Origin: Paludibacteraceae bacterium
GTDB taxonomy: Bacteria > Bacteroidota > Bacteroidia > Bacteroidales > Paludibacteraceae
DNA: 49,710 nucleotides
Assembly: GCA_017625155.1 (NCBI GenBank)
Contig: JAGALP010000001.1
Coordinates: 1 to 49,710, forward strand
Direction: 5' to 3'
The number at the start of each line of letters is the position of its first letter. Positions within the stretch are counted from its first letter, which is position 1. Both the position numbers and the translations under genes were made by a program. Below the pieces are notes generated by a model. It worked only from the letters and a program-made list of their open reading frames with translations. It was not told the DNA's origin and made no database searches. Positions 42,033 to 49,692 of this stretch are shown in pieces.

Positions 42033-42461
42033 CTAAAGCACTATTTCACACGCAATAAGTGCCTTTGGAGCAGTAAAAGCAACCTCTACACCAAGGGAGT
42101 GCGCATCTCCTGATGGAGATCCAAACGACTGACGGCATGTGATGAGCGGATAAGGTTGCTCCTTCGTCCCGATAACATAGCTCTGACCATTGACATCCGT
42201 CAGCGCAAAAGCGATGGGAATGTCTTCAGGGATAACCATCAATGACTGAAAGGTCAGCGTTACCTGTTCAGCGGGACCATTATTAGTATTCGCGCCCTCG
42301 CTCTCGCATGTAGGCTCACCTGCGTAAGGGATTGGTTCGAGCCCTGTAGTTAAGGTAATAGGCAGGTCGGACAAGGCTTTTAACATCAGAGAGGCTGGAA
42401 GGGAGGAACATGGTACATAATAAATGCACTTGATACCAGGGAGGAAAGAATGGGATTTCAT
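42033..42461 (-). CDS. Phage structural-like protein upstream of the head protease
   Basis: 143-aa protein from the ATG at 42,461: MKSHSFLPGIKCIYYVPCSSLP at the N-terminus and FALTDVNGQSYVIGTKEQPYPLITCRQSFGSPSGDAHSLGVEVAF near the end. Both motifs have counterparts in the 188-aa protein at 39,270-39,836, so the two are probably paralogous virion proteins. No enzymatic motif is seen. The GTG-initiated longer form is unlikely. Confidence 0.55.
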   Translation of the reverse strand: MKSHSFLPGIKCIYYVPCSSLPASLMLKALSDLPITLTTGLEPIPYAGEPTCESEGANTNNGPAEQVTLTFQSLMVIPEDIPIAFALTDVNGQSYVIGTKEQPYPLITCRQSFGSPSGDAHSLGVEVAFTAPKALIACEIVL

Positions 42462-42471
42462 AGTTGTAATA

Positions 42472-42502
42472 TCTAACACTTCTTAACAAATCTAACACTT
42501 CT
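42472..42502. repeat. Two tandem TCTAACACTTCT repeats
   Basis: TCTAACACTTCT at 42,472-42,483 and 42,491-42,502, in the leader between the 180-aa and 143-aa phage genes. Function unknown; it could be a translational or transcription-factor site. Confidence 0.4.
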
Positions 42503-42507
42503 AACAA

Positions 42508-43050
42508 CTATCTATTTTTAGTTGCTGAAGTCGATTGATTTTTACGATTTTTTTTCACATAATAAATAGCACGACAACGTTGGTAGATCTTGGCGATTGC
42601 GTTCCAATTGGTGTCATTGATAGAGATACCATGATTCTCCATGAAGATGTAAATCGTTTCGTCCTGACGATTGAGTTTTACATCGAACTGGTGCAACTCC
42701 TCCCAAAGCTGTATGCGGAAAGCATTAGCGATAGCCTTAGCCAAGTGCGTCTTGGCTGTTTTGGTGAGGTAGTTGTATGTACGTGGATCTTTGTCCTTGA
42801 AGTATGGTATCTCAATAGCGAGGTTTGCATCTTCAGGGATGGGTTCAGGAATAGCTGCTGGCTGTTTGGTCAGCCACTGCTGTAACACCAAACTCTCATA
42901 AGAACCACGGATAGGTTCTACAGGGGTCAATGGAGTAATAGGTTCTGTGGGGCAATAGTCACTTGTCGCGAACTTATGTTCACGGCAATTGTGTGCGTAC
43001 CATTCTGCTAAATAAGGCGGAAGGCTTAGGTATATACAAAAAGCGCTCAT
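42508..43050 (-). CDS. First leftward phage gene, unknown protein
   Basis: 180-aa protein: LSLPPYLAEWYAHNCREHK..., a Pro-rich PTEPITPLTPVEPIRGSYESLVLQQWL stretch, and a C-terminal domain (ETIYIFMENHGISINDTNWNAIAKIYQRCRAIYYVKKNRKNQ) with a basic tail. No family is recognised with confidence; DNA-binding is possible from the basic C-terminus and position at the head of the leftward genes. It is divergent from umuD and preceded by a start-codon palindrome and TACCTTTG box. Confidence 0.6.
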   Translation of the reverse strand: MSAFCIYLSLPPYLAEWYAHNCREHKFATSDYCPTEPITPLTPVEPIRGSYESLVLQQWLTKQPAAIPEPIPEDANLAIEIPYFKDKDPRTYNYLTKTAKTHLAKAIANAFRIQLWEELHQFDVKLNRQDETIYIFMENHGISINDTNWNAIAKIYQRCRAIYYVKKNRKNQSTSATKNR

Positions 43051-43112
43051 AGTGTAAGATTAATAGTTACATTATGAGCGCAAAGGTACTAAAAATTATT
43101 GACCTGCACAAT
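43043..43112 (-). promoter_or_regulatory. Promoter with start-codon inverted repeat for the first leftward phage gene
   Basis: TACCTTTG at 43,081-43,088 with ATTG (43,109-43,112) 20 nt upstream on the minus strand. The inverted repeat GCGCTCATA / TATGAGCGC (43,043-43,051 and 43,073-43,081) has a 21-nt spacer; the left arm contains the ATG. Confidence 0.6.
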
Positions 43113-43198
43113 AGATTTTTCCAGTAAATGGAAAACGTATGGAATAGTGCTATTTTAACTACATTTTTCTTTAAAAAAACACAAATTTTCTCTCAGCT

Positions 43199-43230
43199 GT
43201 TGATTATTTGCAAAAATTTCAGTACTTTTG
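43199..43230 (+). promoter_or_regulatory. Promoter of umuDC
   Basis: GTTG (43,199-43,202), 20 nt, TACTTTTG (43,223-43,230) on the plus strand, about 24 nt before the chosen umuD ATG. An imperfect AATAG-TG-CTATT inverted repeat upstream (about 43,144) could be an SOS or repressor site, but it does not match a known operator. Confidence 0.6.
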
Positions 43231-43254
43231 CACTCACAAAACGAACTACATTAT

Positions 43255-43680
43255 ATGAAACTAACCGATATAAGTACCGCCCAGGATATGGGCATTGAAT
43301 TGGAGATTGCCGAGGGTTTGCAAGCTGGCTTCCCCAGCCCTGCGCAAGACTATGCGGGAGAGACTATTGATCTCGCTCGGGAGATGGTGCGACATCCTGA
43401 AAGCACTTTCTACGCCCGCATAGCAGGCAACAGCATGATAGAAGCAGGCATACACGATGGCGACATCGTAGTGATTGACCGTGCGCTGGAAGCACAGAAC
43501 GGCAATTATGTAGCTGCCTGCATAGACGGCGAATTTACAATCAAAGAGTATCAATTCGACGCAAAGAATCAGTGTGCATGGCTCATACCACACAACAAGG
43601 ATTTTCAGAAGATCAAAGTAACCGCAGACAACCAGTTCTGCATTTGGGGTGTCATCACCCACTGTGTACATAAACTATGA
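43255..43680 (+). CDS. umuD: UmuD-like autoproteolytic subunit of DNA polymerase V
   Basis: 141-aa LexA/S24-family protein from ATG 43,255 (MKLTDISTAQ). Nucleophile Ser60 in AGNSMIEAGIHDGDIVVIDR and Lys97 in CIDGEFTIKEYQ have the same residue numbers as E. coli UmuD. The cleavage bond is probably Ala24-Gly25 (LQAGFPSPAQDY). After RecA-stimulated self-cleavage it joins UmuC for translesion synthesis. It overlaps umuC by 4 nt. No DNA-binding domain is present, so it is not a phage repressor. Confidence 0.9.
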   Translation: MKLTDISTAQDMGIELEIAEGLQAGFPSPAQDYAGETIDLAREMVRHPESTFYARIAGNSMIEAGIHDGDIVVIDRALEAQNGNYVAACIDGEFTIKEYQFDAKNQCAWLIPHNKDFQKIKVTADNQFCIWGVITHCVHKL

Positions 43681-44936
43681 TGTACGCGCTATGCGATTGC
43701 AACAATTTCTTCGTATCGTGTGAGCGAGTGTTCCGCCCCGATCTGGAAGGCAAGCCCGTAGTGATACTATCGGGCAATGATGGTTGCGTAGTATCGCGTA
43801 GCAACGAAGCCAAAAAGCTCGGCATCAAGATGGGCACACCATTCTTCCAAATGGAAGCCCTCGCTAAGAAAGAAGGAGTAACTGCGTTCTCCTCAAACTT
43901 TAGTTTGTACGGAGACCTGAGCAGTCGGGTGATGAGCATACTTGCCAAACACACGCCACGACTGGAGCAGTACTCCATTGATGAAGCCTTTTTGCATTGC
44001 GATCACATGCCCGTGCACGAACTCAAACCCTATTACGAGCAGGTGGTCAAACAAATCCGTAAATGGGTGGGCATACCCGTTTCAATTGGATTGGCACCGA
44101 CCAAAACACTCGCCAAGATTGCCAGCAAGTATGCCAAGCAATACCCTGCCTACAACGGTGTGTGTATCATCGACACCGATGAGAAACGCCAAAAAGCCCT
44201 GCAAGGGTTCGCCATTGAAGATGTATGGGGAATAGGTAGGCAGGCACAAAAGAAATTATTGCCTGCTGGCGTGGTGACCGCATGGGACTTTAGCCAACGA
44301 TTGCCGGAGTTTGCCAAGAACCTACTGCACAAGCCAGGACTACAGACTTGGCAAGAACTCAACGGCTACGACTGCATCGACATCTCGGATCGTGCCGAGC
44401 GACAAAGCATATCGCAGTCGCGAACCTTTGAGCGAGGTATTACCGACCGAGCGACCTTGGAGAAAGCCTTAGCAGACTTTATGAGCTACTGCGCCGAGAA
44501 ACTACGTAAACAGCACAGTCTGTGTCGTCAGTTTATCGTATATGCGCACACCTCACGCTTTGCCGAGGAGGATATGCAGGTAATTCATCAGGTAGTAACA
44601 CTACCCTTCCCTACGGCTATCACCACCGAACTGATTGGCTACATGCTGGCCGCCGTGCGCAAGCAATGGCGACCTTTTCCCTATAAGAAAGCAGGTGTGG
44701 TGCTGATGAACCTGAGCAGCGCAGATAATGCCCAACAGATGCTGTTTGATGAGCGCCCCAAGGAGCGCGACGAACGCCTACAGAAAGCCATCGACCGTAT
44801 CAATAGCCAGTATGGAAAAAAGGCGGTCAAAGTAGCGACACAAGTGCTCAGCACGGAGAAACCGCTCACGAAAAAAGAGAAACTCTCCCCCTGCTATACG
44901 ACCAACATTCGGGACATCATCACGCTGAAGTGTTAG
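43677..44936 (+). CDS. umuC: UmuC, Y-family translesion DNA polymerase
   Basis: 419-aa catalytic subunit of polymerase V. N-terminal palm: YALCDCNNFFVSCERVFRP with the metal-binding Asp, KPVVILSGNDGCVVSRSNEAKKLGIKMG, and the catalytic SIDEAFL. Thumb: VWGIGRQAQKKL. Little-finger domain at about 230-345. The C-terminal end (DNAQQMLFDERPKERDERLQKAIDRINSQYGKKAVKVATQ) is typical of UmuC rather than DinB. It is coupled to umuD. Such pairs are common cargo of mobile elements. It converges with ardA. Confidence 0.92.
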   Translation: MMYALCDCNNFFVSCERVFRPDLEGKPVVILSGNDGCVVSRSNEAKKLGIKMGTPFFQMEALAKKEGVTAFSSNFSLYGDLSSRVMSILAKHTPRLEQYSIDEAFLHCDHMPVHELKPYYEQVVKQIRKWVGIPVSIGLAPTKTLAKIASKYAKQYPAYNGVCIIDTDEKRQKALQGFAIEDVWGIGRQAQKKLLPAGVVTAWDFSQRLPEFAKNLLHKPGLQTWQELNGYDCIDISDRAERQSISQSRTFERGITDRATLEKALADFMSYCAEKLRKQHSLCRQFIVYAHTSRFAEEDMQVIHQVVTLPFPTAITTELIGYMLAAVRKQWRPFPYKKAGVVLMNLSSADNAQQMLFDERPKERDERLQKAIDRINSQYGKKAVKVATQVLSTEKPLTKKEKLSPCYTTNIRDIITLKC

Positions 44937-44999
44937 CGAGCTTCCTTTAGGGAGCGAGCGCGATTTTCGCCAGTCTTGATGTGACCCGCTGCGCTAACA
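44931..44999. repeat. Inverted repeat after umuC
   Basis: TGTTAGCG (44,931-44,938) and CGCTAACA (44,992-44,999) form a perfect 8-bp inverted repeat 53 nt apart, starting in the umuC stop codon. The intervening GGGAGCGAGCGCG segment is GC-rich. It might be an RNA structure at the end of umuDC or a boundary of the umuDC cassette. Confidence 0.45.
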
Positions 45000-45003
45000 A
45001 TAA

Positions 45004-45031
45004 GGCGAGGCTGCCACTTGGCAACCTCGCC
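45004..45031 (-). terminator. Terminator of the ardA operon
   Basis: 12-bp stem with one mismatch, GGCGAGGTTGCC-AAGT-GGCAGCCTCGCC on the minus strand, followed by TTATTGTT, 16 nt beyond the ardA stop. Confidence 0.75.
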
Positions 45032-45047
45032 CGCGATTTTGGTACTT

Positions 45048-45614
45048 TTAGCAGCACCTAAACACATGCCCGCTCTCCTCAAAATAATCGCCTGCCGTGT
45101 AAAGGTTGCGCCATACTGCGCGCCAATCTATGAAGTTCTCAAGATGTGCGGGTATCTCGTAAAGCTCAAAATAGAGTTGCTCCGCGAAATCTTCGGGACA
45201 ATCAAAATGCCCTTGATAGTTCTCCTCGAACTCCTCAACAGTTGCCTCGCTGTTGTGGTTGTTCAGATAAACCTCGTATGCCTCGTGCTCGTTGTCGGTT
45301 AATTTGGCAAATTCTTTTATCTTGTCAAAAGTTTCCTCGCCCATGCCGCTCTCACAATACCAAGAATATGGGAAGCCTTCGTAATCTTGGAACATCAGCT
45401 CCACATCTTCCTCATCAGCATGCACGCGCGCGCAAAACTCCATAAATTCCTCGTAATCGGTAAAGCTTGCAACATCTACCCACATGCCCGAAATATCGCC
45501 GTTGTTGTACTTTCCATATGTGCCGCAATAAACTGCTGGCTCTCCGTTCAAACTTGCGCGGTGCGCGTTGATTTCCATTTGTGTGAGTTCCTCACGATAG
45601 AGTTTTTTTTCCAT
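45048..45614 (-). CDS. ardA: ArdA antirestriction protein
   Basis: 188-aa, very acidic DNA mimic that binds and inhibits type I restriction-modification enzymes. Pattern YCGTYGKYNNGDISGMWVDVASFTDYEEFMEFC, DYEGFPYSWYCESGMGEETFDKIKEFAKLTDNEHEAYEVYL, and ENYQGHFDCPEDFAEQLYFELY match the ArdA domains. It is last of three leftward genes in a mobile-element-like module; the function would protect incoming DNA from host restriction. ArdA is more often on plasmids and conjugative elements than in phages. Confidence 0.9.
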   Translation of the reverse strand: MEKKLYREELTQMEINAHRASLNGEPAVYCGTYGKYNNGDISGMWVDVASFTDYEEFMEFCARVHADEEDVELMFQDYEGFPYSWYCESGMGEETFDKIKEFAKLTDNEHEAYEVYLNNHNSEATVEEFEENYQGHFDCPEDFAEQLYFELYEIPAHLENFIDWRAVWRNLYTAGDYFEESGHVFRCC

Positions 45615-45665
45615 GTTTTTGTGGTTTTGTGCCGTTGGGGAGATTGCTCTCCCCGTTGGCGGGTT

Positions 45666-46022
45666 TTACTTATTATTTATAATTACTTGCTCTCGTGTAA
45701 ACTTGAACTCTACAGGGTAATAGGTGTGACCTTGCTCGGTGGTTACGGGTGCACCCCAAAATAGGTAGGCATGCTCTCCTCTGCGGACTTGTGCGCCTTT
45801 GGCTTTCCAACCCTCGAAAGTGTCCATTTCTTGACCTACTACATTGTAGCACTCACGGAGTAAATCGTTACGCTTAAACTCGGTGCGACCTGCTGCCGTT
45901 GCCATTTCTACAAGCCCTTTAGTTATGACTTTGAGGTGTTCGCGGTACGCTTTCATTTTGCTTGATACTTGGGCAGTTGTTTGCTCTGTTGCTTGGTTCT
46001 GTGTTTGTTTCTTTGTTGCCAT
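45666..46022 (-). CDS. Short ArdC-N-like (ssDNA-binding-like) protein
   Basis: 118-aa protein. The segment RTEFKRNDLLRECYNVVGQEMDTFEGWKAKGAQVRRGEHAYLFWG matches the pattern of the N-terminal ArdC-like domain (a ssDNA-binding module) of mobile-element proteins. The metallopeptidase part of full ArdC is absent, so it is either a small stand-alone version or a fragment. The N-terminus is Gln/Thr-rich and disordered. It lies between a 58-aa gene and ardA. Confidence 0.65.
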   Translation of the reverse strand: MATKKQTQNQATEQTTAQVSSKMKAYREHLKVITKGLVEMATAAGRTEFKRNDLLRECYNVVGQEMDTFEGWKAKGAQVRRGEHAYLFWGAPVTTEQGHTYYPVEFKFTREQVIINNK

Positions 46023-46064
46023 AGTTGTAAAATTTTAGTAGTTAAACGATTTATTTATTAGTTA

Positions 46065-46241
46065 TTATTTCCATGATTGGCTCGTGTATTCAAAATCTAA
46101 ATACTCTTCGTAAATGTCGCCCCAATTCAAATCTTCTTCATTTGCGGTATTGCTGAAGCGGTGAGAAACCTTTACATTTACTTGGTTGTTCATTACTTGG
46201 TTGCTGAACTCAAGACCGAAAGAAATACTAAGTTGTGCCAT
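46065..46241 (-). CDS. Small acidic protein of unknown function in the ardA module
   Basis: 58-aa protein from the ATG at 46,241 (MAQLSISFGLEFSNQVMNNQVNVKVSHRF...), with an acidic C-terminal half (NEEDLNWGDIYEEYLDFEYTSQ). Net acidic composition recalls DNA-mimic anti-restriction proteins, but no family is recognised. First gene of the leftward module. Confidence 0.5.
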   Translation of the reverse strand: MAQLSISFGLEFSNQVMNNQVNVKVSHRFSNTANEEDLNWGDIYEEYLDFEYTSQSWK

Positions 46242-46371
46242 AATTGTAATTGATTTGTAGTTTAACATTTGCGTTTAATGCCGTTAGCGTTTGATATAAC
46301 CTTTACGGTGCTTTATAAGTGTTCGGGCAGAGTGACAACAAGGTTTTTGAAAAACAATACTCGTTTTCTAC

Positions 46372-46445
46372 GGAGTATCGACTGAACTTGTGAAGGAGAA
46401 TACTTCACCGAAGGGAGTATCGACTGAGCATGCGAAGGAGAATAC
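46372..46445. repeat. Two 32-bp direct repeats in the right intergenic region
   Basis: GGAGTATCGACTGA...GAAGGAGAATAC occurs at 46,372-46,403 and 46,414-46,445 (42-bp step, four differences). It lies in the 750-bp stretch between the ardA module and the protease terminators. In the rest of 46,242-46,825 I see no gene, only AT-rich sequence with purine-rich plus strand. Confidence 0.7.
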
Positions 46446-46825
46446 GCCCCAAAGGGCAGGAGAAAAAGGAAGATTTTTTTAGTGAAATAATCGAGTGAAA
46501 TGTATATGAAACGAGAAGATGCTACGAACGTAGCCACTCTAACGACAAAACTTGTGTAACCTTGATGTCGAACGGAGAACGTAACTAACTTTGCACCGGA
46601 AAGGATGTATCAACAAAGCGCAGAAAGCAGGAAACAAAAGCGAATGAGAACGGCAACAAACAATAAATGTCGGCATAACGGCACGAAGCATTTCTTCTTG
46701 AGGTAGGCAACATTCAAGGGATGAAAACAAACAAGTGCAAAAAAATGGTAGCACAGCCCTAGCCATGCTACCACAAAAAAAAAGAAAAACAGGGAGTCTC
46801 CTACTCCCCGAATTATAAAAAGAAT

Positions 46826-46852
46826 GCCCACAATGACCTCGTCATTGTGGGC
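46826..46852 (-). terminator. Strong hairpin terminator at the right island boundary
   Basis: Perfect 12-bp stem GCCCACAATGAC / GTCATTGTGGGC, 3-nt loop, with CATTCTTTTTAT after it on the minus strand. A second inverted repeat GAATATTA / TAATATTC (46,853-46,875) follows at once on the plus strand. Confidence 0.75.
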
Positions 46853-46938
46853 GAATATTAATTAAAATAATATTCAATTATAACTACTTATGCATGTTTT
46901 GATAAATTGTAACGAACCACGCCAAGTACCATAGTACA

Positions 46939-46973
46939 ATACGGGGGTGTATCAATATTGACACACCCCGTAT
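46939..46973 (-). terminator. Hairpin after the serine protease gene
   Basis: Near-perfect long inverted repeat: ATACGGGG...ACCCCGTAT with an AT-rich centre TCAATATTGA, 18 nt past the protease stop codon. The T tract is weak; termination is inferred from position. Confidence 0.65.
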
Positions 46974-46990
46974 GCTTACAATAATACATG

Positions 46991-49171
46991 TTAGAACTTT
47001 AGAATCTTTTTACTACAAGAATTTCTTCCCATTTGAATTCGTACGACATATTCTCCTGCAGGTAAGTTGTTAATGTTAATGTTCATTCTATTGGTATTAA
47101 TGTAATCTAGCACTAACATACACTGACCTGATATTGAGAAAATACGAAGATTGTACGGGGTAAATTTGTTAGCAACGACTTCTAATTCTACAGACTCAGT
47201 AGTTTGATTTGAGTGAATGTTAAAATCTAATGTATGATTGTCTTGTATAGTGATATTGTCTGGATTCTGTAAGTTTCTAACCTTTAGGGGGGAATTATTA
47301 ATATCACTATTTAACACATAAGTATTAGAAATTTCTTCATTATTATTATAAAAAGCTATTGTAACTAAAAAAATGTCATTACTTGTAGGATGAGTCTCAT
47401 ACTGCCATACTATAATATTGTTGGATAAAATTGTATCTTGATTGGAGTATATTAAATCTCCAGATAGAGAATGTACTAAAATTTTATAACGAGTAGCATT
47501 TGTTACATTATATTCTAATATATTTTGGGCAGATAAATTTGGAGTCCAAGTTGCAACACTTATAGGTGCGAATGAATTACATAGATTATTGGATATTGAT
47601 GCTCGAAATTCAGCTCCTTTTCTTGCATGGAATCCATTGTTTAGTTTTATATAGTCCTTTGCTACATAATAAACTATTGCACCTGAATCTATAGTAGCCA
47701 TTGATTCTATAAAATCTCTAGAATATAAAGCAACTACTCCATCATCTTCTGCGGAATGATGAATACTAACATCTATAATCCCGCTACTATCACAAGTACT
47801 TAATCCGTCAATATACATATAATTTTTATTAGTTGGATCTAACCAATCTTTAAGTCTTGTAGCGGCAGAGTTACCAGAATCCCAAGATAAATAAAACTTA
47901 CCATAAACAGAATAATCGTTACTTGGATCATTACAATTTGCGTTATGACCAGAACATCCTCCATAAAGTTGTCCAATAATTCGATGATTATTATTAAACA
48001 ATGGTGAACCAGAACTTCCTTTTTCTGTAACTCCATGACCATGTTCTGTTTCTATCCATTCATCAATAAGATAGAAATTATCACGGCATGAATGTAATTT
48101 TGGTGCCATTTCATATGTAGAGATCTTTTTAGGTAAGGACTTTGGATGATGTATTCCTACACCGCCTTCGCCATGTGAGATATTCCTGTCCCATCCAGCA
48201 TAATAAGGCTGACAGGTTATGTTTGGCACTTCTAACAGTTCCAATAAAGTAAAGTCAGTATTAGTAGAGGTAGCTTTTAATGTAGCACCACTTAACGTTT
48301 GTACTGATGCAATGCTTTGACGTCCGCAATATTTATTTTCGTAATTAAAATAAAATATACATATATGAGCATATTTTTCAGTAGAAATGCAATGATTGGC
48401 TGTGAGGAAGTATGGAGTCCCATCATAATTTGTATTATTAATTAATGCCCCAGAACACGTACCATTGCCAAAAATAATTCTACATACAGCTTTCTTTTCT
48501 GTCTGCCAATTATCACCCTCACTACAATTTATATCAACCTCACATGTTCCATCTAAAGAATTTATAATATCTTCTGATATATCAATATATCCATGATAAA
48601 CCTGACCAACCTCTACAACCCCGTCAAATTCAGCATAATATGGTTCAAAATATTCAATAATGATTCTGTCACTAAATATAGGTGCAACTGCAAATATAGA
48701 ACTCTCTTTATTGTTGTTACTTGTAAATGCTCCTAATATTTGTTCTGCAGATTCATCGTATAAAAACAACTTTGCTCCTATTGGAATATGAAAATTGCTA
48801 AAAACCAAGTGTATAGAAAAAGCAGTTGGCGATTCTATAGCACAACGATATAAAAATCCTTCGGATATGGAATCTATAATAGAACTTTCTTTGATATTTA
48901 TGGCAAAATCAAATTCCTTGGCAAAATCGTATGATTCGCTATCATAATTTTCATTTTCACTTAATAAAGAATTATTATCTACAGATGGCATTGTAATGAT
49001 TGGGATATCCGCTTTGGATTTTATTTTCCGCAGACTTTCATCGATAGAATGTTCATCTTTTAACAAACTATACGGGATACCTCCTTGACTAATTTGAGCA
49101 TTTGTCATAGCTGAAACCATCAACATTATTAAGGACAAAACAACCTTAATAGATACTATTTTTTTAGACAT
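46991..49171 (-). CDS. Secreted trypsin-like serine protease with T9SS C-terminal sorting domain
   Basis: 726-aa protein. Signal peptide (MSKKIVSIKVVLSLIMLMVSAMTNAQ), prodomain, then a lysyl-endopeptidase-like chymotrypsin fold: CRIIFGNGTCSGALINN, catalytic His in FLTANHCIS, Asp in TNTDFTLLEL, Ser in EKGSSGSPLFN. Next are beta domains. The last 80 residues match a T9SS type A sorting domain (YNLRIFSISGQC..., NINNLPAGEYVVRIQMG...KKILKF). It would be exported by T9SS and anchored or released outside. The start overlaps the upstream 178-aa gene by 16 nt. No paralog is seen in the window. Confidence 0.88.
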   Translation of the reverse strand: MSKKIVSIKVVLSLIMLMVSAMTNAQISQGGIPYSLLKDEHSIDESLRKIKSKADIPIITMPSVDNNSLLSENENYDSESYDFAKEFDFAINIKESSIIDSISEGFLYRCAIESPTAFSIHLVFSNFHIPIGAKLFLYDESAEQILGAFTSNNNKESSIFAVAPIFSDRIIIEYFEPYYAEFDGVVEVGQVYHGYIDISEDIINSLDGTCEVDINCSEGDNWQTEKKAVCRIIFGNGTCSGALINNTNYDGTPYFLTANHCISTEKYAHICIFYFNYENKYCGRQSIASVQTLSGATLKATSTNTDFTLLELLEVPNITCQPYYAGWDRNISHGEGGVGIHHPKSLPKKISTYEMAPKLHSCRDNFYLIDEWIETEHGHGVTEKGSSGSPLFNNNHRIIGQLYGGCSGHNANCNDPSNDYSVYGKFYLSWDSGNSAATRLKDWLDPTNKNYMYIDGLSTCDSSGIIDVSIHHSAEDDGVVALYSRDFIESMATIDSGAIVYYVAKDYIKLNNGFHARKGAEFRASISNNLCNSFAPISVATWTPNLSAQNILEYNVTNATRYKILVHSLSGDLIYSNQDTILSNNIIVWQYETHPTSNDIFLVTIAFYNNNEEISNTYVLNSDINNSPLKVRNLQNPDNITIQDNHTLDFNIHSNQTTESVELEVVANKFTPYNLRIFSISGQCMLVLDYINTNRMNININNLPAGEYVVRIQMGRNSCSKKILKF

Positions 49172-49692
49172 AACGCGTTATAATTTGAAGTTGATTTAGA
49201 ATTTATAAGATATAGGTCACCATTAGTGATAACCCATAAATCAATAACATTTAATAAATCGATAATCTTTTCTTCATTACCAGAACAATCAAATAGTTCT
49301 GTCCCTCCCCACCCTTTATTCACTTTAATAGAGTTGTTTTGCTCAAGCGTGCAATAAGTATTCAAGATATTAGCATACTTTAATGTTAGAAGCAATTTTT
49401 CGCAATCATCTATTTTCTCAAAACACAAACTTTTGCCATTATTCAAGGGCGATATTGTATCAACTGTCTGTATATCGTTTTCGTTCGAATAATAGACAAA
49501 CTTACTGATTTCCCACGTTCCAATAATATCACAAGGATCGTTATTTAAGTCTTTATTTATAAATGTAATACTATCCACCTCAGCAACCGCAAAACTTGTG
49601 GGCACTCCACCCTGCCACACTTGCATTTGTCGTTGAGCAAATGTAATTGATGCTATAGACCAAAGTAGTCCGAAAAATAAAACCTTTTTCAT
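49156..49692 (-). CDS. Small secreted protein of unknown function upstream of the protease
   Basis: 178-aa protein with signal peptide (MKKVLFFGLLWSIASITFAQ), a short MQVWQGGVPTSFAVAEVDSITF motif common in exported Bacteroidota proteins, and a lipocalin-like start of the mature domain (DIIGTWEISKFVYYS). Its stop overlaps the protease start region by 16 nt, so the two are translationally coupled. A role as cofactor, inhibitor or chaperone of the protease is possible but unsupported by motif. Confidence 0.65.
   Translation of the reverse strand: MKKVLFFGLLWSIASITFAQRQMQVWQGGVPTSFAVAEVDSITFINKDLNNDPCDIIGTWEISKFVYYSNENDIQTVDTISPLNNGKSLCFEKIDDCEKLLLTLKYANILNTYCTLEQNNSIKVNKGWGGTELFDCSGNEEKIIDLLNVIDLWVITNGDLYLINSKSTSNYNALCLKK

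Noticed and set aside
43255-43680. Phage CI/LexA-type repressor
   Set aside because: The protein has the S24 peptidase part only, without an N-terminal helix-turn-helix, and is coupled to umuC, so it is UmuD.
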